This document shows positions 1-12,559 of a DNA stretch of 64,000 nt, one piece after another (the stretch's first letter is position 1; every line of letters begins with the position of its first letter). A program made the position numbers and the translations under genes. Source of the DNA: Saitoella complicata NRRL Y-17804. Its lineage: Eukaryota > Ascomycota > Saitoellomycetes > Saitoellales > Saitoellaceae. The notes beneath the pieces were generated by a model. It was not told the DNA's origin and made no database searches. It saw only the letters and a program-made list of their open reading frames with translations. Where the stretch lies: NCBI RefSeq assembly GCF_001661265.1, contig NW_017566995.1:62001-126000 (forward strand), read 5' to 3'.

Positions 1-984
1 CTCCACGTCCTCCTTCTTTCCCCAAAACAACTCCTGCACGCTCATCTTCACGCCGTTTCCACTCCGGTTCAGCTCGACGTTCTCCTCAATAGTCGCCAAC
101 CCTTCCTCCAAATCCGTCAACACAACTTCCAGAAAATGAGCGAGCCCAGCCTTCGCTGCTGCAGCAGCCATCCAAACACCAACGGCGCCCGTGCCACAAC
201 TTAGATCCAGCACCCTAAACTTCCGCTTCGGTCCCTCGGTTGATGCGTGATTCAGCCAATTGGTAAACTCCCTCCATGCCGCGGCAGCTGTGAAGAACGA
301 CGAATCCCAGATCTTCCCGACGATTCCACTTTCGGGGCTTTCCCGCACAAGCGCACCTCCCTCCGTACCATCAGGGAACTGGAGAATCCGTTGCGTATGC
401 ACGATCTCATACGAGTCTTCGGGTACGGGCTTCGGTGTCAATCGAAATGGACCAGCGACGAGCGGGACGATCATCAATTCCGCGTCCTGTACCCCATGTG
501 CTTCCATCTGCGGACTTCTGACGGCAGAGACTTTGATGTAGAAGTCTTTGTCATCTTCCTCTTCACCCTGAGATTTGGATGTACGTTGCGCCGAGAAGAC
601 ACAACCACCCCTCCCACCTCCGTTGAACCCGGGCCAACGAAGTCCCTCATACCCACAAACATAGCCGTCTACATCTTCCAACTTCACTTCCGCCTCACTA
701 TCTTTAGGCCACGCTTCAATCTTAACGCCTACCCCCTTACCCTCCATTACGTTCCTCAAAAACAAACTCATCTCATTACACAGCCCCAGATGTAATTCAT
801 ACCTCGTCCCAGGCGCGATATGGACGGGAAGGAATGGAGCGCGGAGTGTTAGACGGAAGATCATGCGGGAGCCCCAACCTTCGGTATTGTATGAGGCCAT
901 GATCGGGGGGAGGTTGGCGGGGGTATAGAGGGTTGGAGCGGGGGAATCGGAATCGGGATCGGATTGTGGGTCGTGATCAGCCAT
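1..984 (-). CDS. Family-16 protein methyltransferase (C-terminus cut off)
   Basis: One open frame runs from an ATG at 984 to the window edge: 328 residues visible, C-terminus missing. It looks like an S-adenosylmethionine-dependent methyltransferase of the lysine methyltransferase family 16 (METTL21/EFM-like). Seen: a glycine-rich SAM motif DLSCGTGAVG from residue 260, a following VLTDL acidic loop near residue 291, and before the domain a GKIWDSSFFTA segment like the VWD signature of this family. The first roughly 200 residues are not typical of the core domain and may recognise substrate. The substrate cannot be told from sequence; family members modify elongation factors, ribosomal proteins or chaperones. 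No intron is needed in the visible part. Confidence 0.72.
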   Translation of the reverse strand, partial: MADHDPQSDPDSDSPAPTLYTPANLPPIMASYNTEGWGSRMIFRLTLRAPFLPVHIAPGTRYELHLGLCNEMSLFLRNVMEGKGVGVKIEAWPKDSEAEVKLEDVDGYVCGYEGLRWPGFNGGGRGGCVFSAQRTSKSQGEEEDDKDFYIKVSAVRSPQMEAHGVQDAELMIVPLVAGPFRLTPKPVPEDSYEIVHTQRILQFPDGTEGGALVRESPESGIVGKIWDSSFFTAAAAWREFTNWLNHASTEGPKRKFRVLDLSCGTGAVGVWMAAAAAKAGLAHFLEVVLTDLEEGLATIEENVELNRSGNGVKMSVQELFWGKKEDVE

Positions 985-1591
985 TGTGCAAGAAAGGGTT
1001 GTGTACTGTATCAAGAAGAATGGATGAACGTTCGCATGAATTGTCGTCCAGGAAGCGAGATCGGGTTCGCGAAGGTGATGGTGTTTAGACCTGACGTACA
1101 AAATCAAAGGAGGGCCTAGTAACGTAGACATCTTTTCGAATCCAGAAAGGATTAATGAGTTTCCATATAATAGCCGGCCCGGGACGGCGCCGGCAGTCTT
1201 TCGGGGTGTTGACTTGAAGCTGGAGGACAGATTGGACTACGAACCATGGGCCTCTGTTCACTTGTCTTCGCGCTGCTTCGTCAGGAGTTCTATCAGGTGC
1301 TTCATCGTGTGACGGCAATTGCAATGGGGTCTGTGGGTAACTCTTATAGCCGAATGAGAGTGTATAATATCCACCACAAGCCGGCATCCTTCCTTCTCCG
1401 CTCGATTCCAAACCTTATGCTTCGGCAGGATCCTTTAAAAGTGAGGTAGCGTCCTGGAGCAATGGAGACAAAATATGAGGTTCAATGCAAATGCTGGGTA
1501 TCTTTGAATATAGAGAACTCACATAGCTAGCATGTTGTCAGCATATCACACACAATCCAACCAGGTCAAGGACCAACCTTCTAGATCACGA
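985..1591. other. Intergenic, no gene seen
   Basis: This holds the upstream region of the methyltransferase gene and the 3' side of pkr1. The open frames here are short, have no recognisable domain and are not supported by splice sites. Confidence 0.5.
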
Positions 1592-1891
1592 TCACTGCTC
1601 CTTCTTCTCCTCCGCCGCTATTGCAGCCGGCTCCGCCACACCTCCCTCCTTACCCTTCTTCTCCTCCTCCTCCTTAGCTGCAGCCAGCTCCTTCAAGAAC
1701 CATTGCACACTGACACACAATCCAATCGCAACAGCCAGAAGCGCAAAGACGTGGATATTCCGCGTCATGAAAGCCAGAACGGTGAGAAGGGCGATCAATG
1801 CGACAAAGGATGCGTTCATGGCTATGACAAGGGTTGGGGTCGGTCCTGGCGTAAAGATCGAGTCCCATAAAGATACAACGAAGGTAGTCAT
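1592..1891 (-). CDS. pkr1: V-type ATPase assembly factor Pkr1
   Basis: A 99-residue single-exon protein. The N-terminal SLWDSIFTPGPTPTLVIAMN segment is the signature of Pkr1, a small ER membrane protein needed in yeast to assemble the V0 sector of the vacuolar H+-ATPase. Two hydrophobic helices follow (about residues 20-40 and 44-66), then a charged Glu/Lys/Ala-rich tail that should face the cytosol. Length fits the family. It lies between the methyltransferase gene and snf1 on the same strand, each with its own spacing, so nothing suggests co-transcription. Confidence 0.88.
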   Translation of the reverse strand: MTTFVVSLWDSIFTPGPTPTLVIAMNASFVALIALLTVLAFMTRNIHVFALLAVAIGLCVSVQWFLKELAAAKEEEEKKGKEGGVAEPAAIAAEEKKEQ

Positions 1892-2157
1892 GGTTGGTGA
1901 TTGTGTGTTGGGATTTGGGTTGTAGGTCAGTGGGGTGGGTGTACGTGATGCAATCGAGGTGAACCAGGCGCCTGGATGTACGAAGCCACACTTTATTCAG
2001 GAAATAAATCTTACGTATCCTAATAAAAGTGTCGAGAAAATACGCTGAAAATCCGAAACGATAGAGAAGGCCTAACTGCCACCGCTCTAATCATACAAAT
2101 GTCATTCCCTTTCCTTCCCTCCTCCCCTACCTTTCCCCCCAACTGCTTCGTGATCGC

Positions 2158-4296
<2,139 letters not shown>

Positions 4297-4979
4297 TTCC
4301 TTGTATCTCTCTGATCACGCTGTTCGAATGGCAGGGCTTGGAGGTTGTTGACTGGGGTGAATGCTTGACGGTCTGGTAGATTGGATTCTTGCTATGACTG
4401 TTTGGCGGTGAATCGCATCTGCAGTTGAGGTTGTAGGTGGCCTGGTGTGGGGGTGTTAGCGCGCATGGCCCATGGGCCGTGATTTTTGCGGCAGAGTCTC
4501 ATGGAATAGACGGAAGAGATGGCATGGTCATTTCGCTCGCCAAGATGGATTACAGGGTTACAGGCTCTTTTAAGTAGGAAGAAAGCCCGTCTCATTTGCG
4601 AAGATGAGAGCTGGTCATGGCACCATGTCTTCGATATCGTGTTCGTGATGGGCAAGAGCGCTAGCACAACGAACTGGCATCAAACACGTACGAGTAAAGC
4701 AATAGCCCATATTCCAAAGCAATATCAAAGGTATCAAAGACATCCAAACTCAACCGTGTTCCTTACTCTTGCCATTGCTCTCCAATCCGCAGCCAGACGC
4801 AATCCATATCGATAAGCTCCCCTCTAGGTACGGCAAACATGTAACGAGGGGCGCCAAACACATCCCAAAGCCATTCTCATAGCAGATATCAAACAAACGC
4901 CCAGGCCAAATATGACGGTCAATACAATACCTCCCCATCACCTTCCTTACTTGCCCCGACCAGCTTGATGTGCCAACCA
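4297..4979. other. Intergenic, snf1 upstream region
   Basis: About 680 bases hold the snf1 5' region and the 3' end of the RRM gene. No coding segment, repeat or RNA gene is recognisable. Confidence 0.5.
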
Positions 4980-7234
4980 TCAGTAGGCCTTATCATGCTC
5001 CTTTGGCCACACATGAGCAACACCGCCATGTACAGCCTCGCCTTTGTTCGAGAGATCAACGCCTAGCTCGCTAAGCTTGCGACGCGGTTCGAAGCATTCG
5101 CGATATTCGCAGTCCACGTAGTCGTGCTCATGCTCATACACGGTCACAGGACGGTGTTCATGGTCCTCGGTTTCCATGACCATCTCCGCATACTCCATTC
5201 TTCTGCGAGGATACACCTCGCGTACGGAAGGGACATGGTCGTCATTCTGGTACGCATGCGGGTAGCGGCGTTCACGATCGAGTACAACGGTATCTAAACT
5301 CGCGAATTAGCACTAGACGCCGTTTGATGCTAACATGTCATACACTCGTGATCACGGTGATGCGGAGGCATAGGGTCACCGAGGATTGGACCTACGCCAA
5401 CACCGGGTTAGCACATCATTCACCCCGACATCGCCTGAAGCGACTTACGCCCTTGCACTGAACGGACCGGGTACTGGACATCATATGCGTATGGAGGGGC
5501 AAACCGCCTTCCAGTGGTCTCACGCGCCATCATACGAGCACGTTGAGCTCTTGCGTAATCCATACGCATTGCCATCTCCGGGTCCTTATCGGCATATGTA
5601 CCAAAGTCTTCGTCGCCATGATCACGATGACTGCGAGGAAGGTCCTCATGTTGCGCATATGCCGGGCTAGGATGATACACCGACACCTCGCGTTGATAGC
5701 GCAATCGAGCCTCACGTTCGCGCTCGTACTCGCGTCTTTCATACGCGTATTCCGCCTCGTAATACGCCGGACGAGTACGCTCGAACCTCGGACTAGGCAT
5801 CACCGATTCCCTGCTCACCTCTGTGTGAAAGGAAGGAAGACGTGCAGGAATGCCAACGCTCCTACGCGGACCCTGTCTGGCGTCGTGGTATGCATATCGA
5901 GGATCTACGTATGTAGGATGCGGATACTCGTGTTCCTGCTCACGATCGAGATACCTCATGACACGCTCACGTTCATGCCGCATACCATAGGGTATCCTTT
6001 TGAGCTCACGATCACGATATTCCATAACGGCATCTAGTTGGCGTTCATGACGCGGGTGGATATCACCTCTACCAGCGAGTCTATCCATCTCCTGCTCACG
6101 TCCGCGACCCGCCGCCTTCGCCGCATCGCGAACAATGGCAAGAATTGATTCAAGCCCGCCGCTACGCTCGAGCTCGCGATAGGTCACAAGACCTCGTCCC
6201 GCATTTCCGAGGTCGGAGTTCTCCCTCTTGCTCTCCGGCCCAACATCAATAGTAGTGGATGTAAGTGCACGCTGAGGGGGCGTGGACGTCCTCACTACTT
6301 CCACTCCTCCGACCTCACCACGCTCCGACTCGGACTCGCGCTCAGTGACAGGGGTAAGACGCTCTCCCTCATACTGCCTGTTGAGCGAGCGCACAAACGC
6401 CGGACTCCTCGGAACCTCGACCACACTGTCTCCATTCCCATCCCCCTCCTTTATAACATCACGCTCGATCTCAAGTTGAAGTCCACGCATGCGCATCTCA
6501 CGCGCAAACACCTCGTTCTGGCTGCTCAGCGGGCGGCCCCTCGGTGCCTTCACGTTCTTCTCACCATGCACAATGTGCCCGCTCTCCGTCAACCTATCCT
6601 CCAACCGGCGAACTGACGGGTGCCGATATCGATTCGCATTGACTATCTTGCCCAGGAACTTGCGGCCAGGAGTGTAGGTGATTACGGCGCGTTCGCAGGC
6701 TTCGTGTGTTTTGAACTCGATGAAGGCGAAGCAGTGTTTGAGTTCGATGCGGTTTATGACGCTGTTGTTCTCTTGTTAGTACAGGGAAGAGAAGGGGCAA
6801 GATGGAGAGGGTACCCCAATTCGCTGAATGTGGTGTGAAGGTCGGCGTGTGTACATGTCTGTATGAGCATACACGTCAGCCATTCTCTTCGTATGCCGGT
6901 AGATAAGTACAAAGAGTGAAAAACGTACGTCCGGGAAATAACCAACCCAACAAGTCAGGTGTCGACCCTGCTCGTCATAAATATTACACATAGCACTAGA
7001 CGCATGTCCGTTCGCTGTGCTTCTCCTAAGTCTTTCCCTCTCCTTGGCCTTGGACTTCTTCTTCTTCTTCTTCTTGCTTACCCCGCTGCCGGTATACGTA
7101 CCCAATCTCCTGGACAACACGTCCACGCGGCGTTGACGTCCCTTCTCGTGTCTGCGCTCCAACATGGCTTTTGGCATAGCTGGAGTCTTGGGCAAGTCGG
7201 AAGGGTGTACGGCCGTGAATGTATGCGTTTCCAT
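4980..7234 (-). CDS. RRM-domain RNA-binding protein with Arg/Glu-rich tail
   Basis: Five exons: 7234-6929, 6858-6815, 6761-5449, 5391-5344, 5293-4980; 674 residues. The introns (70, 53, 57, 50 nt) were placed by frame; the second has a TACTAAC branch site. An RNA recognition motif spans about residues 93-175. Its RNP2-like LTCWVGYFPD lies in exon 1, the TFSELG turn in exon 2, and the RNP1-like HCFAFIEFKTHEACERAV in exon 3. Before it is a run of seven lysines followed by basic residues, a likely nuclear signal. The rest is low-complexity and rich in Arg, Glu, Tyr and His, as in RNA-granule or splicing-associated proteins. I do not recognise a named orthologue. The start is the first ATG of the exon-1 frame. 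Confidence 0.75.
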
Positions 7235-7304
7235 GATATGCGTGTTTGAGTTCGATGCGGGGCAATCGTAGACTGGGTGGATTTTGTTCTGGGAGTGCTG
7301 CCGT

Positions 7305-7334
7305 GGGGACCGTGCCCCTTAATGAAGGAGCGTG
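7305..7334. repeat. 30-bp direct repeat, copy 1
   Basis: Begins GGGGACCGTGCCCC and ends GAAGGAGCGTG. It is identical over 30 bases to 7470-7499. The unit itself has two imperfect dyads (GGGG...CCCC and CCTT...AAGG), which would suit a dimeric protein-binding site. Confidence 0.85.
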
Positions 7335-7469
7335 GGAAGCGCCCGAGAGAAGGCCTTGGAGTTTCAGGAGGAGCGACCCAGACCTTCTCGGTTGGTACGT
7401 TCTGTTTTCAACGATCATTTGAGCTATCTACATGCACCTCATCGCTGTACAGCATATATTGGTCGGGGG

Positions 7470-7499
7470 GGGGACCGTGCCCCTTAATGAAGGAGCGTG
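7470..7499. repeat. 30-bp direct repeat, copy 2
   Basis: An exact copy of 7305-7334, 165 bases downstream in the same orientation, about 200 bases before the start codon of the Rua1-type gene. Confidence 0.85.
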
Positions 7500-7701
7500 C
7501 ACGAATACCCCCAGAGACTGCTCCACCACCTTCCCGTTCTTGCACTCAGTACAACGAAAGGTCTTAGTTGGGCAACCACACAGGAGCTCAGCATTTAGAA
7601 CCATCCGTTTCTTTTCTCTTTCCTCCCGTCTCACGCTCCGGAATTTCTCTTTTACTAAACTCACACCCCTTTTCCCACCCATCGGCTCAGTTCTTGACAC
7701 G

Positions 7702-10035
7702 ATGGACTACACGACTCTCTACAGTCCCTCACCCGGTCTTGCTCACTATTCTCAGTATCACGGAAACGACAACGACTCCTTTTCCATCTACACCAACAAG
7801 CTCATCCCTTGCCTCCCAACTCCTCCCACGGTTCGTAAGCCCATCTTTCGTGACTTCGCAGTGGATCCAATGATGTCCGATATGTCTGCCTACGGTTCTC
7901 ACGTCAATATGCCGAACACGGACTCATTTGTGAAGATTTGTGAGAACGATGACACAGTATATCTTGATGAATGCCAGGTGAAGGCGGAGGTGGAGTGGGC
8001 GGAAGACTACATCTACGAGGAAATGGCCAGCTCCTCGAGTGTCTACTCTTCTGATGCCGAGATGGATGAAGTGAGTTGTGACGATACCGAGCTTGACGAA
8101 GAGGAGGACAAGATGGAAGAGACGGATATGGACGAGGTGAGTGCCTGAAGAGTCGACCAGCAGTCAAAAGTGCTTCGTTAACTTACAGTTTCTTCTACCA
8201 GGAACAGGTGCACGATACACAATGCATCAACTCAGGTCATGGTCTTGTGAGTGGGACCTTCGGTGGGAAGTCCAAACCGAAGCACGTCTCCTTCGCTCTT
8301 GACGTCGATACGGAGAACGTATGTTCACACATGATTTATCTATGTATATGTTACTTCCGTTGAGCCTGAGTTAACTAATGCTTGAGCAACAGGATATTGA
8401 AGATGATATCGAAGATGATAACGATCACAAAGAGGTTTTTGAAGTCCTCAAAGACATAGCCGAAGCCCCTACCAAGCCTCCTTGTTTTGTTCCTCAGTCC
8501 TCCGGCGGTAAATCTCTCGAAACCCTTTTGAAATCTGTCCGTCCGCCTTCTAAACCTATGTACGAAATGGTATGTCCATTGGTGGTGAGTGTCGAGCAAG
8601 AACTAACCCGAGCGGGGCACAGCATTCCCCCCCTCCTTCTCATCGCCAGAAGCAGTCCTTCTCCATCCATGAAGATGTGAGTTCGGGTGCGAGTTCGCCG
8701 CTGAGCAGTCCTTCTCCACCAGTCATTAGGATCAAGTTTGCGAAACCGGATTCCCTCATGGACAAAGCGTCTGCAGTGGATGCGGAGCAGGAGAACGGTG
8801 CGGACAGATCTTCGAAGGCGAGGAGCGTGGTGCAGCCTCAGTCGTGCGGAACGCGTGAGACACGTCGCTTTGTGGCTGATCAGATCGCGAAGATCGAGAA
8901 TGAAACCGATGATGAGGAAGACGCTTTGGAGGATCAGAAGTCCATTGCTAAGACATGCAAACCCTTGCGCGCTATCACCAAGGCGGCGAACAACATCACC
9001 GAGAGGAAACCGACTCCTGCTTGCATCGACAAAGGCTCCAAGAAGAGAACCGCAGACGACTTCGATATCAAGGAAGAGGGAGATGAAAACTTGGTACCTG
9101 GTCGCAGGAAGTCTGTCAGACTCGCCGTCCTCGCTAAGAACGATAGCCCTCGCCCGGTCAATCTCGTGCGTGAGAAACCTATCACGCCCGCCTTTACCCC
9201 CGCTCGCAACCCCAAGAAGAAGACCGAATCCGCCTCAAGCAAAGCACCTGAGCCCAATTCGAAGCCCCGTCAGATCACTGACCCGCTGCCTTCCGAGTTC
9301 AAATACCGTTCCTTCTCTTCCTCAATTCCCCTCAACCCTCTCTTCGCCAAACTCTACATCCGCCATCCGTCTCCGCAGGACTTCTGCACACCTCGTGCGA
9401 ACAGTTCTGACTGGAAGGGAGCAGTCGCGAACCCAAACATTCCGGCTGACATGGATAAAGACAATCTTTACATTACACGTTGGTGCAAAGGCAATGGTGT
9501 CGAGAAGATGGGATTATGTCCGATTTGTTGCGTTCCCGAGAGTAAGGGTGGGGCGGGGAAGTTGGTTTGGTTGAAGACGAAGATCAGCGCGTTCTGGTAT
9601 GCTCCCTAGCGCTCTTCCCTGTTCATCCTTGCTGAAGTATTAAATCGCCAGGTACCACATGAATTACTTCCACGGCATCAACCCTAGCACGGGTATCCCC
9701 TACTCCCCTCCCACCGCCTACCGCACGGTCGAGCTCCCCACAGCTTCGGCATCTGCACCGATCGCCAAATCTGGCGAACTTGGAAACTTCCATCTTCCGG
9801 ATCGCGAAGAGATGTTGGAGGGGAGGTGTCACCAGTGCAAGAAGTGGATTCGGGTTCAGGGGATCAAGGATACGGATGTTAAGGTGCCGGAGATTTATTG
9901 GTGGAAGCATGCGCAGAAGTGAGGATCACTGGTAAAGGAAAAGGAAGAACGTGAACGTAAGGCTAACCGCGGTCCTAAAGGTGTCATAAGACAACGGTTG
10001 AGGGACAGGGAGAGGAGTTCTGGTGTTATAGGTGA
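7702..10035 (+). CDS. Rua1-type zinc-binding transcription regulator
   Basis: Six exons: 7702-8136, 8202-8318, 8393-8569, 8623-9596, 9652-9918, 9981-10035; 674 residues. The C-terminal part matches the Rua1 domain, named after the Ustilago regulator of ustilagic acid synthesis. It has GLCPICC followed by a hydrophobic WLKTKISAFWYHMNYFHG block, then GRCHQCKKWI and WWKHAQKCH, giving two zinc-binding sites. The N-terminal two thirds is acidic and Ser/Pro-rich, as in activators. The last zinc site is completed only if a 62-nt intron (GTGAGG donor, CTAAC branch) is removed; reading straight on stops just before the Cys-His pair. An in-frame ATG at 7432 exists but lies in the presumed leader and crosses the repeat, so I start at 7702. 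Target genes are unknown. Confidence 0.8.
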
Positions 10036-10483
10036 TAGGCGGTTGGGGATGACGCGAAGTATCTTTGACGTGGACTTTGTTCCTTACAGTGATTGCTTAC
10101 CACTCGGTACAGGAATCAGTTCTCACAATATGTGGGTTTATCGAGGTTGACTAACGATGATAGTGTGCGGATACGTGTTTTCAGGTCGAAGTCCACTGCG
10201 ACTACAGCTTTTATTGGTGTGCGTTTCATTGGAATACAAAGGGAGTCATGGTTGGATACAAGTACTGAAGGGATATATACCATGGATTAATACAGTTTGG
10301 CATTGCTATTGAAGGGACTTTCAAACTTTGACCGGCTAGGGTTTACGCGCGCGAAGACACACCCACGGCAAAACTGGCGCAGCAGATGCACCGCCACTCC
10401 CGCTGCCTGCGCTCAAGTTGGAAAATTCGGGCCTCGAATTGAAAAGACCGTCAGTTCCAACTCTTCGGATCCGTATATCAACA
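10036..10483. other. Intergenic, RACK1 promoter region
   Basis: About 450 bases with no coding signal. The final 150 bases form the promoter and leader of the highly expressed RACK1 gene. Confidence 0.5.
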
Positions 10484-11665
10484 ATGGCCGACTCCCTGAT
10501 TCTCCGTGGTACCCTTGAGGGTCACGCTGGCGATGTTACCGCTCTCGCCACCTCTGCCGAGAACCCCGACGTGCTCTTGTCCGCTTCCCGTGACAAGTCC
10601 ATCATCGTCTGGAACTTGACCCGCGATGAGGCTTCCTACGGTGTCCCCAAGCGCTCCCTCCACGGACACAACAGCTTCGTCTCCGACGTTGTCATCTCCT
10701 CTGACGGCATGTACGCTTTGTCCGCTTCCTGGGACAAGACCCTCCGCCTCTGGGACTTGAACACTGGTTTGACTACCAAGCGTTTCGTCGGCCACACCTC
10801 CGACGTTCTCTCCGTCTCCTTCTCCGCCGACAACCGTCAGATTGTCTCCGGATCCCGTGACCGCACCATTAAGTTGTGGAACACCCTCGGTGACTGCAAG
10901 TACACCATCCAGGACCAGGGCCACACCGAGTGGGTCTCCTGCGTTCGTTTCTCCCCCAACCCCGGAAATCCCGTCATCGTCTCCGCCGGCTGGGACAAGA
11001 TCGTCAAGGTGCGTATCGTATATGTCGATGGACAAGATGTGCAGTTGTCAAAGAATTGCGTGAACCGTGACTTGGATGATGTTATCATATATTTGCTACT
11101 TCAGAACCCACGGGGTAATGAGAACATAAATCACCAAGATCTCTGACATAAGTCACGGGGCTTGCATTACTTTGTCAAGACGGCATCTTGGCCATTGACA
11201 CGAGTTTAACAATCTCTCAAAGGGTGCTAACCATTGTTTGCTGAATAGGTCTGGGACCTCACCAAGTTCAAGCTCCGCACCAACCACATCGGTCACACCG
11301 GTTACATCAACACCGTCACCGTCTCCCCCGATGGTTCTCTCTGCGCTTCCGGTGGTAAGGACGGAACTACCATGCTCTGGGACCTCAACGACTCCAAGCA
11401 CCTCTACTCCTTGGACGCCGGAGACGAGATCAACGCTCTCGTCTTCTCCCCCAACCGTTACTGGTTGTGCGCTGCCACCGCTTCGTCCATCAAGATCTTC
11501 GACCTCGAGTCCAAGTCCATCGTCGACGAGCTCAAGCCCGAGTTCATCGGTGTTGGCAAGAAGTCCCGCGAGCCCCAGTGTCTCTCCCTCGCCTGGTCCG
11601 CTGACGGTTCTACCTTGTTCGCCGGTTACTCCGACGCCAAGATCCGCGTTTACTCCGTTGTCTAA
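10484..11665 (+). CDS. cpc2: RACK1/Cpc2/Asc1 ribosome-associated WD40 protein
   Basis: Two exons: 10484-11008 and 11249-11665; 313 residues, the usual RACK1 length. It is a seven-bladed WD40 propeller on the head of the 40S subunit that links translation to signalling and to general amino-acid control. Blades are visible as repeated GH...WD-type units ([65 protein letters not shown]). Codon use is strongly biased to C- and G-ending codons, as expected for an abundant protein. The single intron is 240 nt, much longer than others in this window, because it carries a C/D-box snoRNA. Confidence 0.97.
11074..11149 (+). ncRNA. snR24: C/D-box snoRNA U24 (snR24-like), intronic
   Basis: Lies inside the RACK1 intron. 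Seen: a C box (ATGATGT, 11076-11082), the stretch ATATTTGCTACTTCAGA (11088-11104), then ATCACCAAGAT directly before the D box CTGA (11143-11146). A perfect 9-bp terminal stem closes it: CCGTGACTT (11065-11073) with AAGTCACGG (11150-11158). The two antisense segments match what I remember of yeast snR24 and animal U24, which guide 2'-O-methylation of three neighbouring sites in the large-subunit rRNA. In budding yeast snR24 also sits in the intron of the RACK1 gene ASC1. Ends are estimated from the boxes and stem. Confidence 0.93.
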
Positions 11666-11938
11666 GCGTGCTTGGAGAAGCATAGGGATGTGGAAGAGCA
11701 TATCAAAAAGGGAGTCGTCGTTTTTGGATATAATAAATCACCGATATCTGTCCTGTGCATTCTTCCGTTATACTTCGTAGCTGTTTGCGTCTGTGAGGCT
11801 CCCTACCGAAAGTGTATGTTCCCGCGGCTACGTTACCGCCGATCTGGTCCAGACGTCAAGCGTTGCATCTGACGTGCCCGAAACCGCCAACATTGCCCCC
11901 GTCGAAGTAGGTGACCCGACAAAACCACGGATTGGAAG

Positions 11939-12559
11939 TTGACCCTAGCAGAAACACTTTCCATGCCAGGTTCACTCTTTGGGTCCGGTTCGGAGACTGA
12001 GTCGGTCAATGAAGACGGCACTTCCTCTGAATCACCAGCAGGACTTGAGTACATCCCTAATGCCCTACCTGACGAACTAGTCGAACCTCTCATGGAATAT
12101 CTCGCCGTGAACATAGCCAATCACCAGCAACTCCATCTCTTCCCACCAATACCCGCCGTGATTCTCGACGTGTCACGTCTCTGCATCCCTCAGTCCTGGA
12201 AAGACAAGCTCTGGAACGGACATGATATGGAAGCCGGAATCATCCAGAAATATGAAATGGGCCAAGGAATCGGCTGGCACGTCGACCTCGACCGGTTTAC
12301 GGACGGTGTCGCCATCTTGTCTCTGCTATCAGCTACTACGTTGTCTTTCCGACATGTGATGGATCATGCACGGAGATGTGATGTCAAGCTGGAACCTGGG
12401 AGTGCGGTACTGATGAGTGGGGAAGCGAGATATGAATGGGAACATTCGATTGAGGCGAAGGATTGGGACGGAAGTGAGGAGACAGGGTGGTGGAAGAGGG
12501 GGAGGAGGATCAGTGTGACGATGAGGCGGGTGAGGGATGATCGCAAGACGGAGTCATGA
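11939..12559 (+). CDS. AlkB-like 2-oxoglutarate/Fe(II) dioxygenase
   Basis: A 206-residue single-exon protein. Seen: the iron ligands H114 and D116 in GIGWHVDLDRF, a third His in YEWEHSI (H169), and the 2-oxoglutarate arginines in GRRISVTMRRV near residues 190 and 196. The double-stranded beta-helix strand ILSLLSATTLSF lies between them. These are the hallmarks of AlkB-type oxygenases, which demethylate nucleic acids or, for some animal homologues, act on protein. The substrate is not predictable. The start may instead be the ATG at 11963, since the first residues are not conserved-looking. Confidence 0.82.
   Translation: MTLAETLSMPGSLFGSGSETESVNEDGTSSESPAGLEYIPNALPDELVEPLMEYLAVNIANHQQLHLFPPIPAVILDVSRLCIPQSWKDKLWNGHDMEAGIIQKYEMGQGIGWHVDLDRFTDGVAILSLLSATTLSFRHVMDHARRCDVKLEPGSAVLMSGEARYEWEHSIEAKDWDGSEETGWWKRGRRISVTMRRVRDDRKTES

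Larger units (their letters stand above)
7235..7701. promoter_or_regulatory. Divergent promoter region with 30-bp direct repeat
   Basis: These 467 bases separate the RRM gene (minus) from the Rua1-type gene (plus), so they should hold both promoters and leaders. The stretch contains two exact copies of a 30-bp element and pyrimidine-rich sequence just before the Rua1-type start, as is common in fungal leaders. Confidence 0.5.

Noticed and set aside
7432-7701. N-terminal extension of the Rua1-type protein to the ATG at 7432
   Set aside because: It would translate through the 30-bp repeat and pyrimidine-rich leader; the ATG at 7702 begins the acidic, protein-like sequence.
10478-11035. Long open frame antisense to RACK1; similar ones antisense to ilv5 (13508-14179) and gln1 (53905-54594)
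   Set aside because: The sense genes avoid TTA, CTA and TCA codons, so the reverse strand lacks stops. The translations are Val/Leu/Gly/Asp-rich shadows without domains.
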